64,000 nucleotides of DNA, from NCBI GenBank assembly GCA_024405635.1, contig JAKSOL010000004.1, forward strand, positions 1 through 64,000, read 5' to 3'. Each line of letters opens with the position of its first letter. Position 1 is the stretch's first letter. The position numbers and the translations under genes were made by a program. The notes beneath the pieces were generated by a model that ran no database searches, was not told the DNA's origin, and worked only from the letters and a program-made list of their open reading frames with translations. Source of the DNA: Salinivirgaceae bacterium. Its GTDB lineage: Bacteria; Bacteroidota; Bacteroidia; Bacteroidales; SZUA-534. Below, piece after piece: positions 63,392 through 64,000 of this stretch.

Positions 63392-64000
63392 ATGGATAAG
63401 AAACCACAAATACAAGATTCTCGTTACGATGCTCTAGTAAAGCAAATCTCGGAGTTAGTTGCATTATCGAAGCAAAAGGCTATGCATGCAGTTAATTCTG
63501 CCTTGGTGGAGATGAATTGGAATATTGGAAAATATATTGTGGAGTTTGAACAGAACGGTAACGCAAGGGCGGAATATGGTGCAAAACTGATACCTCAGCT
63601 TTCAAGAGACTTGACGCTTCTATTAGGAAACGGTTATTCAAAAAGTAACTTGGCAAATATGAGGCTGTTATATCTTCGATTTCCAATTTTCCAAGCAGTG
63701 CTTGGAAAATTAAGCTGGACTCAATTGCTTGAAATCATTCCAATAGATAATGAGTTAGAAAGGAATTTCTATACTATTGAAGCTATAAATAGAAATTGGA
63801 GTTACAGACAAATACACGAACAAAAAACTCGTGGCCTTTTTTATCAGTTGGCAACATCAAAAGAGGCATGTGATATTCTTTCTCTTTCCAATAATGGATT
63901 ACAGATAACACAACCAAAGGATGTAGTCAAGGATACTTATTTCTTTGATTTCCTAAGTCTCAAGACTCCCGATTATAGCGAAGGAGATTTAGAAGATGCT
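63392..64000 (+). CDS. Second DUF1016-type protein, cut by the window end
   Basis: An open frame from ATG 63392 to the last base (203 codons, no stop). It has the DUF1016 N-terminal domain (VNSALVEMNWNIGKYIVEFEQNG, YSKSNLANMRLLYLRFP, LSWTQLLEIIPIDNELERNFY), a better match to the classical YhcG type than its neighbour. The nuclease domain is expected beyond the window. It is a diverged partner of the gene at 62192, with the same leader, 75 bases after that gene's stop. Confidence 0.85.
   Translation, partial: MDKKPQIQDSRYDALVKQISELVALSKQKAMHAVNSALVEMNWNIGKYIVEFEQNGNARAEYGAKLIPQLSRDLTLLLGNGYSKSNLANMRLLYLRFPIFQAVLGKLSWTQLLEIIPIDNELERNFYTIEAINRNWSYRQIHEQKTRGLFYQLATSKEACDILSLSNNGLQITQPKDVVKDTYFFDFLSLKTPDYSEGDLEDA

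Overview
The window looks like a chromosomal segment of a plant-fibre-degrading Bacteroidales bacterium, probably from the gut or rumen. The phylum call rests on SprA and PorQ of the type IX secretion system (T9SS), a protein with a type B T9SS sorting domain, the gene orders ruvA-sprA-porQ and purH-mreBCD-mrdA-rodA, and promoters of the Bacteroidetes form TTTG-N19-TAnnTTTG. The habitat is inferred from a fused xylanase/feruloyl esterase and a family 9 glucanase. No 16S rRNA or other species marker is present, so I do not name a genus.

Layout. 0-4 kb: a serine-hydrolase lipoprotein and, divergently, a secreted GH10-CE1 xylanase/feruloyl esterase. 4-22 kb, nearly all on the minus strand: a polymerase/ligase-like membrane protein, ruvA-sprA-porQ, the type B T9SS substrate, an AI-2E-family permease, a membrane-anchored endonuclease/exonuclease/phosphatase-family protein, tyrS and a GH9 enzyme. 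22-30 kb, plus strand: M23 peptidase-dxr-rseP-O-methyltransferase-trmO, an ECF sigma factor with a membrane partner, and a membrane-linked metallo-beta-lactamase-fold protein. 30-35 kb: a conserved hypothetical gene, deoC, an OmpA-like lipoprotein and mutS. 35-44.5 kb, minus strand: an alanine/sodium symporter and the cell-shape operon purH-mreB-mreC-mreD-mrdA-rodA. 54-62 kb: tamB, then divergently tsaD, uppP, cysE and thpR. 62-64 kb: two tandem DUF1016/PDDEXK-type genes, the second cut by the window end.

The accessory region is 44.8-54.2 kb, downstream of a tRNA-Asn gene. It is a type I (IC-like) restriction-modification operon in the order hsdM, fic, fic (BRO-N-like N-terminus), hsdS, IS200-type transposase, hsdR. 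The hsdS central spacer holds three 12-bp units, as in the EcoR124 family, where the unit number sets the length of the recognition-site spacer. The first Fic gene has a repeat-built linker. The transposase carries palindromic repeat sequence inside its reading frame and again at its stop codon. hsdM, the second fic, hsdS and hsdR are nearly free of CpG, whereas the first fic, the transposase and short patches inside hsdR are CpG-rich, so the operon is a mosaic. Two Fic-type effectors inside a restriction operon recall the PrrC anticodon nuclease carried inside EcoprrI; a guard role is inference. The two DUF1016 genes share a near-identical leader of about 52 bp, and the first contains repeated palindromes in its coding region.

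Most housekeeping assignments are secure from motifs and gene order. The accessory observations come from reading the sequence and have not been tested by database search.
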